The translations under genes were made by a program, and so were the position numbers. Positions 49,840 through 58,408 of a stretch of 64,000 nucleotides of DNA are shown here, in pieces (the stretch's first letter is position 1; each line of letters begins with the position of its first letter). The stretch lies in contig DASXVX010000009.1 of NCBI GenBank assembly GCA_036504075.1, forward strand, positions 124,001 through 188,000, read 5' to 3'. The DNA is from DASXVX01 sp036504075. Lineage in GTDB: Bacteria > Bacillota > Sulfobacillia > Symbiobacteriales > Symbiobacteriaceae. The notes beneath the pieces were generated by a model that ran no database searches, was not told the origin of the DNA, and saw only the letters and a program-made list of their open reading frames with translations.

Positions 49840-50847
49840 TCAGCGGAGGAGGAAGCCGTTGCCGAGCGGGTCGGTCGGGTCGACAACGAACTGGTGGAAC
49901 CCGGTGATATTCGCGGATCCGGAGACTTCCGGAATGACGGCGTCGTACTCGCCGGCTTTGGTCGTGCTCAGGATCTTGCCGCCAAACTTGGAGCCGACGA
50001 TCGACTCGTTGATGAAAGAATCGCCGACTTGCATGTCGCCGAGCCAGTGCAGGTGAGCCAGCCGGGCGGCTGTCCCGGTCCCGCAGGGCGACCGGTCGAT
50101 CTGCCGGTCCGCAAACACGCAGACGTTGCGCCAGTCAGCCCCCGGCCGATCGGGCTTATCATAGAAAATCGCACCATAGATGTCCCGCAGTTCGGGCTCC
50201 AGGGGGTGTTCAATGTTGAAGTTCGCTTCGATGTAAGTCTTGATGGCCCACATGGCCTCCTGCAGTTGCGGCACCATGTCCGGGCGCACCCGCAGGCCCA
50301 CATCTTCAGCGCGGACAAAAGCGTAGAAGGCACCGCCAAAGACGATGTCGGCGTTGACCACATCCAGCCCCGGAATCGGCACCTTTACGCCGGGCAGGAA
50401 GACGAACGAGGGCACGTTTTCAAAGGCGACCCGCGTCACCCGCTCCCCGTCGATGAACGCCTTGGCGATGACCTTGCCGGCCGGGGTGTCGAGCACCACG
50501 GTGGGTTCCGGACCGTCCTTCTGAATCAGGCCCGTCTCCAGGGCGGCGGTCACCAGGGCGATGACGCCGTGGCCGCACATGGTGGAGTAGCCTTCGTTGT
50601 GCATGAAGAGCACGCCCATATCGGCGCCGGGCGTGACCGGCGGCGTGGGGACGGCCCCGTACATGCCGTGGTGCCCTCGGGGTTCGTACATGAGAATCTG
50701 CCGGACAAAGTCCAGGTGCTCCCGCATGTAGCGGCGCCGGTCCAGAATCGTGGCGCCGGGCAGAGGGGGGAGTCCGCCGGTGATGATGCGGAGGGGTTCG
50801 CCTGCAGTGTGGGCGTCGATCGTCTGGAAATGCCTGTTGAGGCGCAT
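49840..50847 (-). CDS. 4-hydroxyproline 2-epimerase (proline racemase family)
   Basis: A 335-residue proline racemase-family enzyme. Both catalytic Cys are present: EGYSTMCGHGVIAL and IDRSPCGTGTAARLAHL. A Thr at the second site would mark a trans-3-hydroxyproline dehydratase, so this is an epimerase/racemase. It would convert trans-4-hydroxy-L-proline to cis-4-hydroxy-D-proline at the head of the pathway. ATG 50847 lies eight bases after AGGAGG. It is encoded 102 bases upstream of livK, so uptake and epimerisation may be co-expressed. Confidence 0.88.
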   Translation of the reverse strand: MRLNRHFQTIDAHTAGEPLRIITGGLPPLPGATILDRRRYMREHLDFVRQILMYEPRGHHGMYGAVPTPPVTPGADMGVLFMHNEGYSTMCGHGVIALVTAALETGLIQKDGPEPTVVLDTPAGKVIAKAFIDGERVTRVAFENVPSFVFLPGVKVPIPGLDVVNADIVFGGAFYAFVRAEDVGLRVRPDMVPQLQEAMWAIKTYIEANFNIEHPLEPELRDIYGAIFYDKPDRPGADWRNVCVFADRQIDRSPCGTGTAARLAHLHWLGDMQVGDSFINESIVGSKFGGKILSTTKAGEYDAVIPEVSGSANITGFHQFVVDPTDPLGNGFLLR

Positions 50848-50928
50848 TGGTGGGGCCTCCTTGTGGGTCTCGTTCTCGTTAGGTAGTACGGCGGCGCTCC
50901 GACCGGATGTCCTTCGGCGCTGCGGGCG

Positions 50929-51258
50929 GCTTACCTTGGAAATGATTCTCGCCGCCCGGGGCGCCTTCGTGCCTGCCGGACCCTTTGGGCCGGCGGCCAT
51001 GCGCTTCGCTTGGCATTTCAGCCGTCTCCTTGGGTGTTTCGCCAGGCAACTGGGCCTGGTTTCCTGGCGCCAAGCTTGGTTGTCTTGTCGTCAAGAAAGG
51101 GGCGAGCCCGTCCGGCCATGGGTCGCAGGCGCATCGGGGCGAAAGTTAAAGATTCGCAGCCGCCCGGGGAGCGCAGCAGCGACGACGCCCAGACGTACCT
51201 ACCCATGAGCTGCGAAGCCCCCGGGCGGCGAGAATCATTCAAAGGTAAGCGCCCCGCC
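50929..51258. repeat. long imperfect inverted repeat
   Basis: Arms of about 33 bp at ~50929-50964 and ~51220-51256 share GATTCTCGCCGCCCGGGG and GCTTACCTT in the same order on opposite strands, with a few mismatches. They flank ~255 bases without a gene. It resembles a foldback or MITE-type element, splitting the deaminase gene from the epimerase gene. Confidence 0.65.
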
Positions 51259-51346
51259 AGCGCCGAAGGCCCGTGGCCGCGACGGGCGTCGAAACCGCCC
51301 AAGCCCCCGCGAGCGCCGAAGGCCCGTGGCCGCGACGGGCGTCGAA
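51259..51346. repeat. 35-bp direct repeat pair
   Basis: An identical 35-bp sequence occurs at 51259-51293 and 51312-51346 (begins AGCGCCGAAGGCCCG), separated by 18 bases, immediately after the deaminase stop. No coding role. Confidence 0.85.
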
Positions 51347-51353
51347 GAAACGC

Positions 51354-52238
51354 CTATACCAGGTGCAACGTCGCCAGCGCCGCATCAAGGCGCCCCATCT
51401 CTAAAGAGTTCAGCATCGTGCGCGGACTACGCGCCGGCCCCCCGGCCTGGCCAATCTTGACCATCGCCGTCTTGACCACCTGCACCAGCTTGCCCGACCC
51501 CTCGATCATCTGGCAGAGCGGCAGCATCGTCTGGTACAGCTCCCAGCCCTTCTTCCAGTCGCCCTGCTCAACGGCGATCGTGTGCAGGTCGGTGACGATC
51601 TTCGGGATCACGTTGCCCGCCACCGAAACCCAGCCTACGGCGCCGACGACGAACGACTCCATCGCCATGTCGTCCCAGCCGCACCAGCCCTCGACGAAGC
51701 CCTTGCCTTCGCGGATGATGTCCCGCAGCTTGCGGATATCGCCGCTGGACTCCTTGATGGCGAAGACCGCCGGCAACTCCTTGCCGATCTTGAGCATCAG
51801 GTCCATGGACATGTCGATGCCGCTGGTCCACGGGTTGTTGTACAGAATGATCGGCAGGTCGACGGCTTCCGTCAGGCTCTTGAAGTGGAAGAAAATGTCC
51901 TCGTCGCGCGGCTTCATATAATAGGGGTTGATGACCATGGCGGCCTGCGCCCCGATCGACTTGGCAAACTGGGTGTATTCGATGGTCTCCTGCGTCGTCT
52001 CGGCGGCGGTGCCCACCACGACCGGGATGCGGCCGTTCACTTCTTCCAGCACGACCTCGGCGACCTTCAGCCGTTCCGCTTTGGTCAGGCTGACGAATTC
52101 ACCAGTGGAGCCCAGGGGGATCAGGCCCTTGACGCCGTTCTGGATATAGAAATTCACGTTGTTGCGAAGACCGGCATAGTCGATGGACTGGTCCTGGTTC
52201 ATCGGGGTGATCATGACGGGGAAAGCACCACGAAGCAT
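51354..52238 (-). CDS. DapA-family lyase, likely pyrroline-4-hydroxy-2-carboxylate deaminase
   Basis: A 294-residue DHDPS-superfamily aldolase/lyase. PLGSTGEFVSLTKAER, the Tyr in AAMVINPYYMKP, the Schiff-base Lys in VFAIKESSGDIRKL and GWDDMAMESFVVGAVGWVSV are visible. By context (epimerase, D-amino-acid oxidising flavoenzymes) it most likely deaminates delta-1-pyrroline-4-hydroxy-2-carboxylate to 2-oxoglutarate semialdehyde. Other DapA-family reactions cannot be excluded from sequence. Confidence 0.85.
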   Translation of the reverse strand: MLRGAFPVMITPMNQDQSIDYAGLRNNVNFYIQNGVKGLIPLGSTGEFVSLTKAERLKVAEVVLEEVNGRIPVVVGTAAETTQETIEYTQFAKSIGAQAAMVINPYYMKPRDEDIFFHFKSLTEAVDLPIILYNNPWTSGIDMSMDLMLKIGKELPAVFAIKESSGDIRKLRDIIREGKGFVEGWCGWDDMAMESFVVGAVGWVSVAGNVIPKIVTDLHTIAVEQGDWKKGWELYQTMLPLCQMIEGSGKLVQVVKTAMVKIGQAGGPARSPRTMLNSLEMGRLDAALATLHLV

Positions 52239-52262
52239 GAGAAAACCTCCCTATGCAAACGG

Positions 52263-53270
52263 CTACATGAGTAGAAAGCCGTTCTTGATCTCATCGGCGG
52301 GGTCCAGCACGAACTGATGGAATCCGGTAATCCAGGCCTGGCCGGTAATCTCCGACACCACCGCGGGCAAATCGCCGACATGGGCCTTCTCCACGGCCCG
52401 CGCCCGGAAAATCGACCCGACGATGGATTCGTGCACAAACTCCTCGCCCAGTTTCAGTTGGCCTTTGGCCACCAGCGTCGCCACTTTGGCCGCCGTGCCG
52501 GTGCCGCAGGGGGACCGGTCGATGCCGCCCGGCGGAATGATCACCACGTTCTTCTGGTGCGCTTCCGGATGGGTGGGCGGACCGTAAAACTCCACGTGGG
52601 TCGCCCCTCGGATGAAGGGCGCCTCGGGGTGCTGGACGGCCACCGTCCGGTTAACCGCTTCCCGGATGGCCACGCCGGTGCGAATGAGCCGGGAACCGTT
52701 CTCCCGGGTCAGTTCCAGCCCGAGCGCCTCGGCGTTGGTGATGCAATAGTAGTTGCCGCCGTAGGCGACATCCACGGTCACCGTCCCGAAGCCCGGCACC
52801 TGCACGCGGAGGTCCGGGAACTGGAGGAAGGACGGGACATTGCGGAACGTGACGCCGATGGCCTTGCCGTCCCGCACGGTCACGTTTACCCGCACGAGGC
52901 CGGCCGGCGTGTCCAGGGTGAACGCGGTGATCGGCTCGGTGACCCGGACCAGCCCTGCTTCGACGGCCGCCGTGCAGAGCCCGATGGTGTCGTGGCCGCA
53001 CATGGGCAGGTAGCCGCCGGTCTCAATGAAGACCACGCCGAGGTCGGCCGTGGGGTCGCAGGGTTCGGTCAGTACGCAGCCGGACATGACCTCGTGGCCC
53101 CGCGGCTCATACATGAGCACCTGGCGGAGCCAGTCATAGTTCTGCTTCATGTCCAGCATCTTTTCGCTCATGGTCCTGCCCGCGAGGCGCACCGCCCCGC
53201 CGATAATCGTCCGGGTGGGGTTACCGCCGGTGTGGGAGTCAATCGTGGAGATCAACTTGGTAAAGCGCAT
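52263..53270 (-). CDS. proline racemase-family enzyme (second copy)
   Basis: A 335-residue proline racemase-family protein. Catalytic Cys in GGYLPMCGHDTIGL and IDRSPCGTGTAAKVATL; the Cys-Cys pair again indicates a racemase/epimerase. It is clearly diverged from the 49840 copy (for example MCGHD in place of MCGHG), so the two probably handle different substrates, such as proline and hydroxyproline. ATG 53270 follows AGGAGGTGGACC. Confidence 0.88.
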   Translation of the reverse strand: MRFTKLISTIDSHTGGNPTRTIIGGAVRLAGRTMSEKMLDMKQNYDWLRQVLMYEPRGHEVMSGCVLTEPCDPTADLGVVFIETGGYLPMCGHDTIGLCTAAVEAGLVRVTEPITAFTLDTPAGLVRVNVTVRDGKAIGVTFRNVPSFLQFPDLRVQVPGFGTVTVDVAYGGNYYCITNAEALGLELTRENGSRLIRTGVAIREAVNRTVAVQHPEAPFIRGATHVEFYGPPTHPEAHQKNVVIIPPGGIDRSPCGTGTAAKVATLVAKGQLKLGEEFVHESIVGSIFRARAVEKAHVGDLPAVVSEITGQAWITGFHQFVLDPADEIKNGFLLM

Positions 53271-53292
53271 GGTCCACCTCCTGTGGGCTGGG

Positions 53293-54501
53293 TCAGTGAG
53301 CGGAACCGAACCGGTCGAGCCGGACCGGCTCGGTGGGAATGCAGGTGGGTTGGCCGGTCAGCATCTCGCTCATGAGTCTGCCGGTCACGGCGGCCAGGCC
53401 GATGCCGTCGCCTTCGTGCCCCGCCGCGACCCAGAAGCCCGGCACGGCAGGGACCGGCGAGATAATCGGCAGGTGGTCCGGCATCCAGGGCCGCACCCCG
53501 GCGTAAGTCCGAATCACCTGAATGTCCTTCAGCACCGGGTAAAACCTGATCGCCCGCCGGGCCATCACCCGGATGACGTCCATATCAACCGCATGATCGA
53601 TCCCCACGAACTGCCGGGAAGAGCCGATCAGGAAGTTGTTCGACGCCGTTCGTTCGTAGACCATGGCCACGCCGTACTTCTCGGTCTCGGCGTCCACCAC
53701 CCGGCTCTTGCCGAACTTGGACATGAGGTAGCCGAACTCCATGACCTTGCGCCGGCTGACCAGAAAGGTCCGGCTGGCGACGAGAATGTGGCCCTTGCGG
53801 GGCTTGATCGGCAGGTCGACGCCCACCATGGCTGCGATGGCCGGTGCCCAGACGCCGCCGGCGTTGACGGCGACCTTGGTGGCGATGGTGCCCTGTGCGG
53901 TCTCCACGCCGGAGATCGCGCCGTCCGCCTCCCGGCGAAAGCCGGTGCAGCCGGTGAAGGGGAGAATGCGGGCCCCGTGCGTCTTCGCGCCCCAACAGAG
54001 CGCGTAGATCATGTGCGGCGGGCTGATGGTGCTGTCCGTGCCGCACTCCAGGCCGCCCGGCAGGTCGGGCGCAAAGTAGGGCGAGTCGTCCTTCAGGTCT
54101 TGCCGGTCCAGCATCCGGAACGGCAGTCCCAGGGCCTTCTGCATATTCACCCAGGACTGGGCCGCTTCCATTTCGGCGTCCGACTCGCAGACCAGAATGG
54201 AGCCCCGCTCCCGGTATTCAAAGTCGTCCAGTTCCCGGACCAGGTCCTTGACCAGTTCCTGGCTTTTGAGTCCCATCTGGCTGTCGAAGCCAGGGTCTTT
54301 ATCAATCGCGAGGATGTTTCCGTCGCAGTGGGTCGACGTGCCGCCGCCGATTTCGCCCCGCTCCAGCAGGGTGACTTCAAGACCGGCCTTGGCGCAGTAG
54401 TAGGCGATCGCGCAACCGATGATGCCGCCGCCGATAACCACAACCTCAGAAGACGTCGGGATTTGGGACCTGGGGATTTGGGACCTGGGGATTTGACCCA
54501 T
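53293..54501 (-). CDS. DAO-family FAD oxidoreductase, D-hydroxyproline dehydrogenase-type subunit
   Basis: A 402-residue FAD-dependent oxidoreductase of the DAO/glycine oxidase fold. FAD motif VVVIGGGIIGCAIAYYCAKA, then ERGEIGGGTSTHCDGN and the C-terminal GFWVAAGHEGDGIGLA. It matches the beta (HcnC/LhpB-like) subunit that oxidises cis-4-hydroxy-D-proline. The FAD and [2Fe-2S] partners would be those at 56572-58408 on the other strand. The first ~15 residues (MGQIPRSQIPRSQIP) come from a 15-bp tandem duplication and are not conserved-looking. First gene of the minus-strand catabolic arm. Confidence 0.85.
   Translation of the reverse strand: MGQIPRSQIPRSQIPTSSEVVVIGGGIIGCAIAYYCAKAGLEVTLLERGEIGGGTSTHCDGNILAIDKDPGFDSQMGLKSQELVKDLVRELDDFEYRERGSILVCESDAEMEAAQSWVNMQKALGLPFRMLDRQDLKDDSPYFAPDLPGGLECGTDSTISPPHMIYALCWGAKTHGARILPFTGCTGFRREADGAISGVETAQGTIATKVAVNAGGVWAPAIAAMVGVDLPIKPRKGHILVASRTFLVSRRKVMEFGYLMSKFGKSRVVDAETEKYGVAMVYERTASNNFLIGSSRQFVGIDHAVDMDVIRVMARRAIRFYPVLKDIQVIRTYAGVRPWMPDHLPIISPVPAVPGFWVAAGHEGDGIGLAAVTGRLMSEMLTGQPTCIPTEPVRLDRFGSAH
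54458..54496. repeat. 15-bp tandem repeat at the start of the DAO-type gene
   Basis: GGGATTTGGGACCTG at 54458-54472 and 54473-54487, with a partial third copy to 54496. On the minus strand it encodes QIPRS repeats right after the start codon. Confidence 0.85.
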
Positions 54502-54552
54502 TCAGTCGCGCCCCCTTTTCGGAATCCGAAAGTCCGTCTGTCCCTAAACTCC

Positions 54553-54569
54553 TACAAGATTCATGCCAA
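54553..54569 (-). promoter_or_regulatory. candidate sigma-54 promoter for the minus-strand arm
   Basis: On the minus strand TTGGCATGAATCTTGTA has the -24 GG and -12 spacing of sigma-54 promoters (consensus TTGGCACGnnnnTTGCA), differing at two positions. It is about 50 bases before the DAO-type gene and lies in the region divergent to the sigma-54 activator. Confidence 0.6.
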
Positions 54570-54744
54570 CCGCGAATAAGTACGATAAGTATCCGTTAAT
54601 AGCCCTTTAGATCGACAGGGTTCGACGGTGCTGTATCGAACTTTGTACAACGGTGTGCTAACATTGCTACATGCGGTAAGTATTTTGAACATGTTCTGAA
54701 AATCACAATGTCTGTGATGAAAGTCACAAGGGGGCAGTTTCCGC

Positions 54745-56526
54745 ATGGATTTGCCGCAGGCGAGCGTTGCCCACATCATGACGCGGCGCTTTCGCATCGT
54801 GAACCGAACTGGCTGGCCTCCGGACTTGCAGCGGGAGCAGACCGCCGTACTGCTGCTGGAGCACCAGGGGCGCGTGACCGGCGCCGCCATGCGGGACAAC
54901 GCGTTGACGTGGATCGCCGAACACCCCGGTATGGGCCCGGATGTCTACGCCTGGCAGCCCGTCAGCGTGGTACTCCCCACGATGCCGGTCATGGATTTTG
55001 CCACGCAACTGGGGTCGTCCGTTGCGGTGGTGGTCGAGGCCGACGGCACTCCGATGGGCGTGCTGCTGGGCCCCGAACTGATCTGGTACCTGGCCGGCGA
55101 GTACCGCAAACTGGCCGCTCGCTTCGACACGGCCATCAACACCGTAGATGAGTCGGTCTCGATGGTGAACGAAGACGGCCACGTGATCGTCTGGAACCGG
55201 GCGGCACAAAGGCTGTTCGATATTGAGCCGGCGGCCATTTTGGGCCGTCCTCTGGCCGAGTTTTTCCCGTCCCGCGACCAGTGGAGCCTGCGCGCACTGG
55301 CTACAGGTATAAGCGTGCATCATGCGCTGCACGAGCCCCGCCCGGGCACCTGGGTCTTTATTACCTCGGCGCCGGTCCGCCTCGGGGACCGGATTGTCGG
55401 CGCACTGGCGGTCGAGCAAAACATGACCCAGCTGGTCAACCTGAACGAACAGCTGTACCGCACCACGTCGGAGGTCAAGGCGCTGCAGGGCGTCGTGGCG
55501 CAACTGCGCCAGCACGAGGACCCGTTTGAAGTGATTCGGGGCCGGGGTGTGTCGATCCAGAAAGCGATCGCCCTGGCGCATAAGGTGGCCGCCTCCGACG
55601 CCTCGGTTCTGGTCCGGGGCGAGAGCGGCGTGGGCAAGGAGCTGTTCGCCAAGGCGATTCACGACGCCAGCGAACGGCGGGACAAGCCGTTTATCGCCAT
55701 CAACTGCGGTGCGATCCCCGCCGGCCTGTTCGAGAGCGAGCTGTTCGGCTACGAAAAAGGCGCCTTTACCGGCGCCGATCAAAAAGGCAAGAGCGGCAAG
55801 CTGGAGCAGGCCCAGGGTGGCACGCTGTTTCTGGACGAGGTGGGCGAACTGCCCATGGAGGCCCAGGTCAAGCTGTTGCGGGTGTTGCAGGACCGCCGAT
55901 TCTACCGGCTGGGCAGCGACAAGCCGCGCATTGTCGACCTGCGGATCATCGCCGCCACGAACCGGAACCTGGACGACATGCTCCGCCAGGGCTCCTTCCG
56001 GGAAGATCTTTACTTCCGGCTGGACGTGGTCAGCCTGGAGGTCCCGCCGCTCCGAGACCGGCTGGAAGACATGGCCGAGCTGGTCCACGACTTCGTCCAG
56101 GAGTTTGCCTTGCGGTACAAAAAGCCGATCAACGGCATCGAACCGGACGTGATGCTGGCGCTCATGAATTACGGCTGGCCCGGCAACGTGCGGGAGTTGC
56201 GCAACGTCATGGAGCGGCTGGTCGTCCTGGCCGACGACGGGATGATTCAGGCCGCCCACCTGCCGTACGTCATGCAGAAGAAAAGCTTCGCGGCTTCGGA
56301 GCCGGTGCCGGCGCGGGCAGCCGGGCCGCAGGGCGGCCTGGTGGCGGCGGCCCGTGACTCCAGAATCGAGCCCATGGACCTGACCTCTACCGCCAAGGAG
56401 GCCCGGCGAGCCGCCATTCTGGCCGCCCTGGAGGCCAGCGGCGGGAACCGTTCGGTAGCCGCCCAGCGGCTGGGGGTCTCACGGAGTGCCTTTTACTATC
56501 AGATGAAGCAGTTGAAGCTGGTTTAG
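54745..56526 (+). CDS. sigma-54-dependent transcriptional activator (PrdR-like)
   Basis: A 593-residue activator. An N-terminal ~120-residue sensor region (CBS-like: SVAHIMTRRFRIV ...) and a PAS domain (~130-240; DESVSMVNEDGHVIVWNRAA) precede the AAA+ domain. That has Walker A RGESGVGKELFAK (~292), the sigma-54-contacting ELFGYEKGAFTGAD (~340) and LFLDEVGELP. A Fis-type HTH ends it (GNRSVAAQRLGVSRSAFYYQ). The CBS-PAS-AAA-Fis order is that of PrdR, the proline-responsive activator of clostridia. Sigma-54 promoter matches lie on both sides of it, so it probably controls both hydroxyproline arms. Confidence 0.9.
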   Translation: MDLPQASVAHIMTRRFRIVNRTGWPPDLQREQTAVLLLEHQGRVTGAAMRDNALTWIAEHPGMGPDVYAWQPVSVVLPTMPVMDFATQLGSSVAVVVEADGTPMGVLLGPELIWYLAGEYRKLAARFDTAINTVDESVSMVNEDGHVIVWNRAAQRLFDIEPAAILGRPLAEFFPSRDQWSLRALATGISVHHALHEPRPGTWVFITSAPVRLGDRIVGALAVEQNMTQLVNLNEQLYRTTSEVKALQGVVAQLRQHEDPFEVIRGRGVSIQKAIALAHKVAASDASVLVRGESGVGKELFAKAIHDASERRDKPFIAINCGAIPAGLFESELFGYEKGAFTGADQKGKSGKLEQAQGGTLFLDEVGELPMEAQVKLLRVLQDRRFYRLGSDKPRIVDLRIIAATNRNLDDMLRQGSFREDLYFRLDVVSLEVPPLRDRLEDMAELVHDFVQEFALRYKKPINGIEPDVMLALMNYGWPGNVRELRNVMERLVVLADDGMIQAAHLPYVMQKKSFAASEPVPARAAGPQGGLVAAARDSRIEPMDLTSTAKEARRAAILAALEASGGNRSVAAQRLGVSRSAFYYQMKQLKLV

Positions 56527-56528
56527 CG

Positions 56529-56545
56529 TTGGCACAAGGATTGCA
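56529..56545 (+). promoter_or_regulatory. sigma-54 promoter
   Basis: TTGGCACAAGGATTGCA matches the sigma-54 consensus (TTGGCACGnnnnTTGCA) at every conserved position but one. It sits 3 bases after the activator stop, 27 bases before the [2Fe-2S] gene. Confidence 0.85.
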
Positions 56546-56571
56546 GTAGGATAAGGCCAGGAGGTGCTGGC

Positions 56572-56838
56572 GTGAAAGAAGATCTGATCATCTGCCGGTG
56601 CGAGGAGGTCTCGCTCCGGGAGATCACGGAAGCGATCGCCGGAGGCGCCGTCACATCCCGGCAGGTCAAGCTGGCCACACGGGCCGGCATGGGATTCTGC
56701 CAGGGGCGCACCTGCCGCCATTTTGTCGAACAGCTCACCGGGGACGAGCCCGGGGCCGAACCCCTGGGCAGCATGGCCTACAAGCCCCCCGTCCGCCCCA
56801 CTTCTTTTGGCCGGCTGGCCGGGGAGGGGCAGGAATGA
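56572..56838 (+). CDS. BFD-like [2Fe-2S] protein, hydroxyproline dehydrogenase operon
   Basis: An 88-residue protein. The BFD-like [2Fe-2S] pattern is CRCEEVSLREI ... GMGFCQGRTC (four Cys). Such domains serve electron transfer next to FAD subunits in multi-subunit D-amino-acid/opine dehydrogenases, where they are often fused; here it is a separate gene. GTG at 56572 follows CAGGAGGTG. It overlaps the next gene by four bases. Confidence 0.85.
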   Translation: MKEDLIICRCEEVSLREITEAIAGGAVTSRQVKLATRAGMGFCQGRTCRHFVEQLTGDEPGAEPLGSMAYKPPVRPTSFGRLAGEGQE

Positions 56839-57167
56839 GCGGCCGTGTGACGGACCATCCGATTTTGGGCCGGGCGCCGGAGCGGAACCTGGTCAGCTTC
56901 ATATTTAACGGCCAGACCGTGCAGGGCTATGAGGGCGAACCGATCGCCGCCGCCTTGCTGGCCCTGGGCATCCGGGTCCTGCGCCGCAGTGAAGTGAATG
57001 GCGAGGCCCGCGGGCTGTACTGCGGCATCGGCCACTGCTTTGAGTGCCGCGTGGTGGTCAACGGCGAGCCGAACCTGCGCTCCTGCCTCACGCCCGTTCG
57101 GGCGTCCATCGTCGTCGAGTCGGCGGTCACACCGCCGGGCGACTGGAACGGAGGGGAGCCCGCATGA
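56835..57167 (+). CDS. [2Fe-2S] small subunit of D-hydroxyproline dehydrogenase (HcnA/LhpF-like)
   Basis: A 110-residue ferredoxin-like subunit. VSFIFNGQTVQGYEGEPIAA and the cluster ligands LYCGIGHCFECRVVVNGE with the later Cys in LRSCLTP match the gamma subunit of the hydroxyproline/cyanide-type (HcnABC) dehydrogenases. Start ATG 56835 overlaps its neighbour; it overlaps the following FAD gene too (57164). Confidence 0.88.
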   Translation: MSGRVTDHPILGRAPERNLVSFIFNGQTVQGYEGEPIAAALLALGIRVLRRSEVNGEARGLYCGIGHCFECRVVVNGEPNLRSCLTPVRASIVVESAVTPPGDWNGGEPA

Positions 57168-58408
57168 CAGGCCGCAGCGTCGACCTCGCCGTCATCGGCG
57201 GGGGTCCGGCGGGCATTAGCGCTGCTACGGTGGCCGCCCGCCACGGGCTGAAGGTTCTTGTGCTGGACGAGCATCCCCAGCCCGGCGGCCGGCTGCTGGG
57301 GCAACTGCATGAGATGCCCGGCCACGGCTGGTGGCGGGGCGCCGAGATCGCCCGGACCATGCTGGACGAGGCCCGGGCGGCCGGCGTGGAGATCGTCTCC
57401 GGCGCCGCCGTTTACGGGCTGCGGCCGCAGTGGGAGGTCCTGGTTCAGGGCACGCCGTTCGAAACCGTGACCGCACCCCGGCTGCTGATCGCGACGGGCG
57501 CGGCGGAAAAATCCGTGCCGATTCCGGGCTGGACCACGCCCGGCACCATGACCGCCGGCGGCGCCCAGGTCATGGTCAACGTGCACCGGGTGAAGCCCGG
57601 CAAAAAGGCGCTCATGGTCGGTGTCAACGTGCTGACGCTGACCATCGCCCGGGAACTGGCGCTGGCAGGGGTGGAGGTGGCGGGCATCGTACTGCCGCCG
57701 CTGGGGCCGTTCTCGGCGGAGTCGGCCAACCCGACGAAAATCATCGCCGCCATGTCCCGCATGGCAGGGCTGGCTCCGTCGCCGCTGCTGCGGCTGGCGG
57801 GTTCCGTCTTCGGGCCGTCATCGGCGGGGTTGGGCGCCGCACTCTACCCAAGCTGGGGCGTCAAGGTCTGGGGGCTGCCCATGTACCTGCGGACCGCCTG
57901 CGTCGAGATTCGCGGCCAGGATGAAGTCACAGGCGTGGTCCTGGAACAGATCGGGCCGGACGGCACGCCCACCGGGCGCCGTCGGACGCTCGAAGTCGAC
58001 CTGGTCTGCATATCCGACGGGCTGTATCCGCTGGCGGAGCTGGCTTCGGCGGCGGGGTGCGCCTTTGCACAGGTGCCTGAGCTGGGCGGCCGGGTGCCGC
58101 TCTACGGCTCCGACATGCGGACCACCGCACCGGGGGTCTTCGTGGCCGGGAACGTCGCCGGCATCGAGGGCGCACAGGTGGCGGCCGCTCAGGGCCAGGT
58201 GGCCGGGTATGGCATCGTTGCCGACGCCGGGCGGATCGCGGGCAGCGACCCGGCGATCCTGGCGGCCCGGACGGCGCTGGCGGAGGTCCGGCGCAGTTCG
58301 CCCATCCAGTTCCATCCGCGCCTGGCGGACGGGCTGACGACCCTGGCCCGGGCGTGGGAGGCACAGGTTCAGGCCCAGGCGGAGGCCCTGGGCGGGAGAC
58401 CCGTATGA
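57164..58408 (+). CDS. FAD/NAD(P)-binding subunit of D-hydroxyproline dehydrogenase (HcnB/LhpE-like)
   Basis: A 414-residue flavoprotein. FAD motif LAVIGGGPAGISAATVAARHG with PGGRLLGQL, the second dinucleotide region LLIATGAAEKSVPIPGWTTPG, and a C-terminal GVFVAGNVAGIEGAQVAAAQG. It is the alpha subunit type of the HcnABC/LhpBEF family. The BFD-like domain found at the C-terminus of related proteins is a separate gene here (56572). With the DAO subunit on the other strand it would form the oxidising complex. Confidence 0.88.
   Translation: MTGRSVDLAVIGGGPAGISAATVAARHGLKVLVLDEHPQPGGRLLGQLHEMPGHGWWRGAEIARTMLDEARAAGVEIVSGAAVYGLRPQWEVLVQGTPFETVTAPRLLIATGAAEKSVPIPGWTTPGTMTAGGAQVMVNVHRVKPGKKALMVGVNVLTLTIARELALAGVEVAGIVLPPLGPFSAESANPTKIIAAMSRMAGLAPSPLLRLAGSVFGPSSAGLGAALYPSWGVKVWGLPMYLRTACVEIRGQDEVTGVVLEQIGPDGTPTGRRRTLEVDLVCISDGLYPLAELASAAGCAFAQVPELGGRVPLYGSDMRTTAPGVFVAGNVAGIEGAQVAAAQGQVAGYGIVADAGRIAGSDPAILAARTALAEVRRSSPIQFHPRLADGLTTLARAWEAQVQAQAEALGGRPV

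Noticed and set aside
52263..58408. D-proline reductase (Prd) fermentation cluster
   Set aside because: A PrdR-like activator and a proline racemase homologue are present, but no PrdA/PrdB-type gene or in-frame UGA selenocysteine context was seen; the flavin/iron-sulfur genes indicate oxidation instead.
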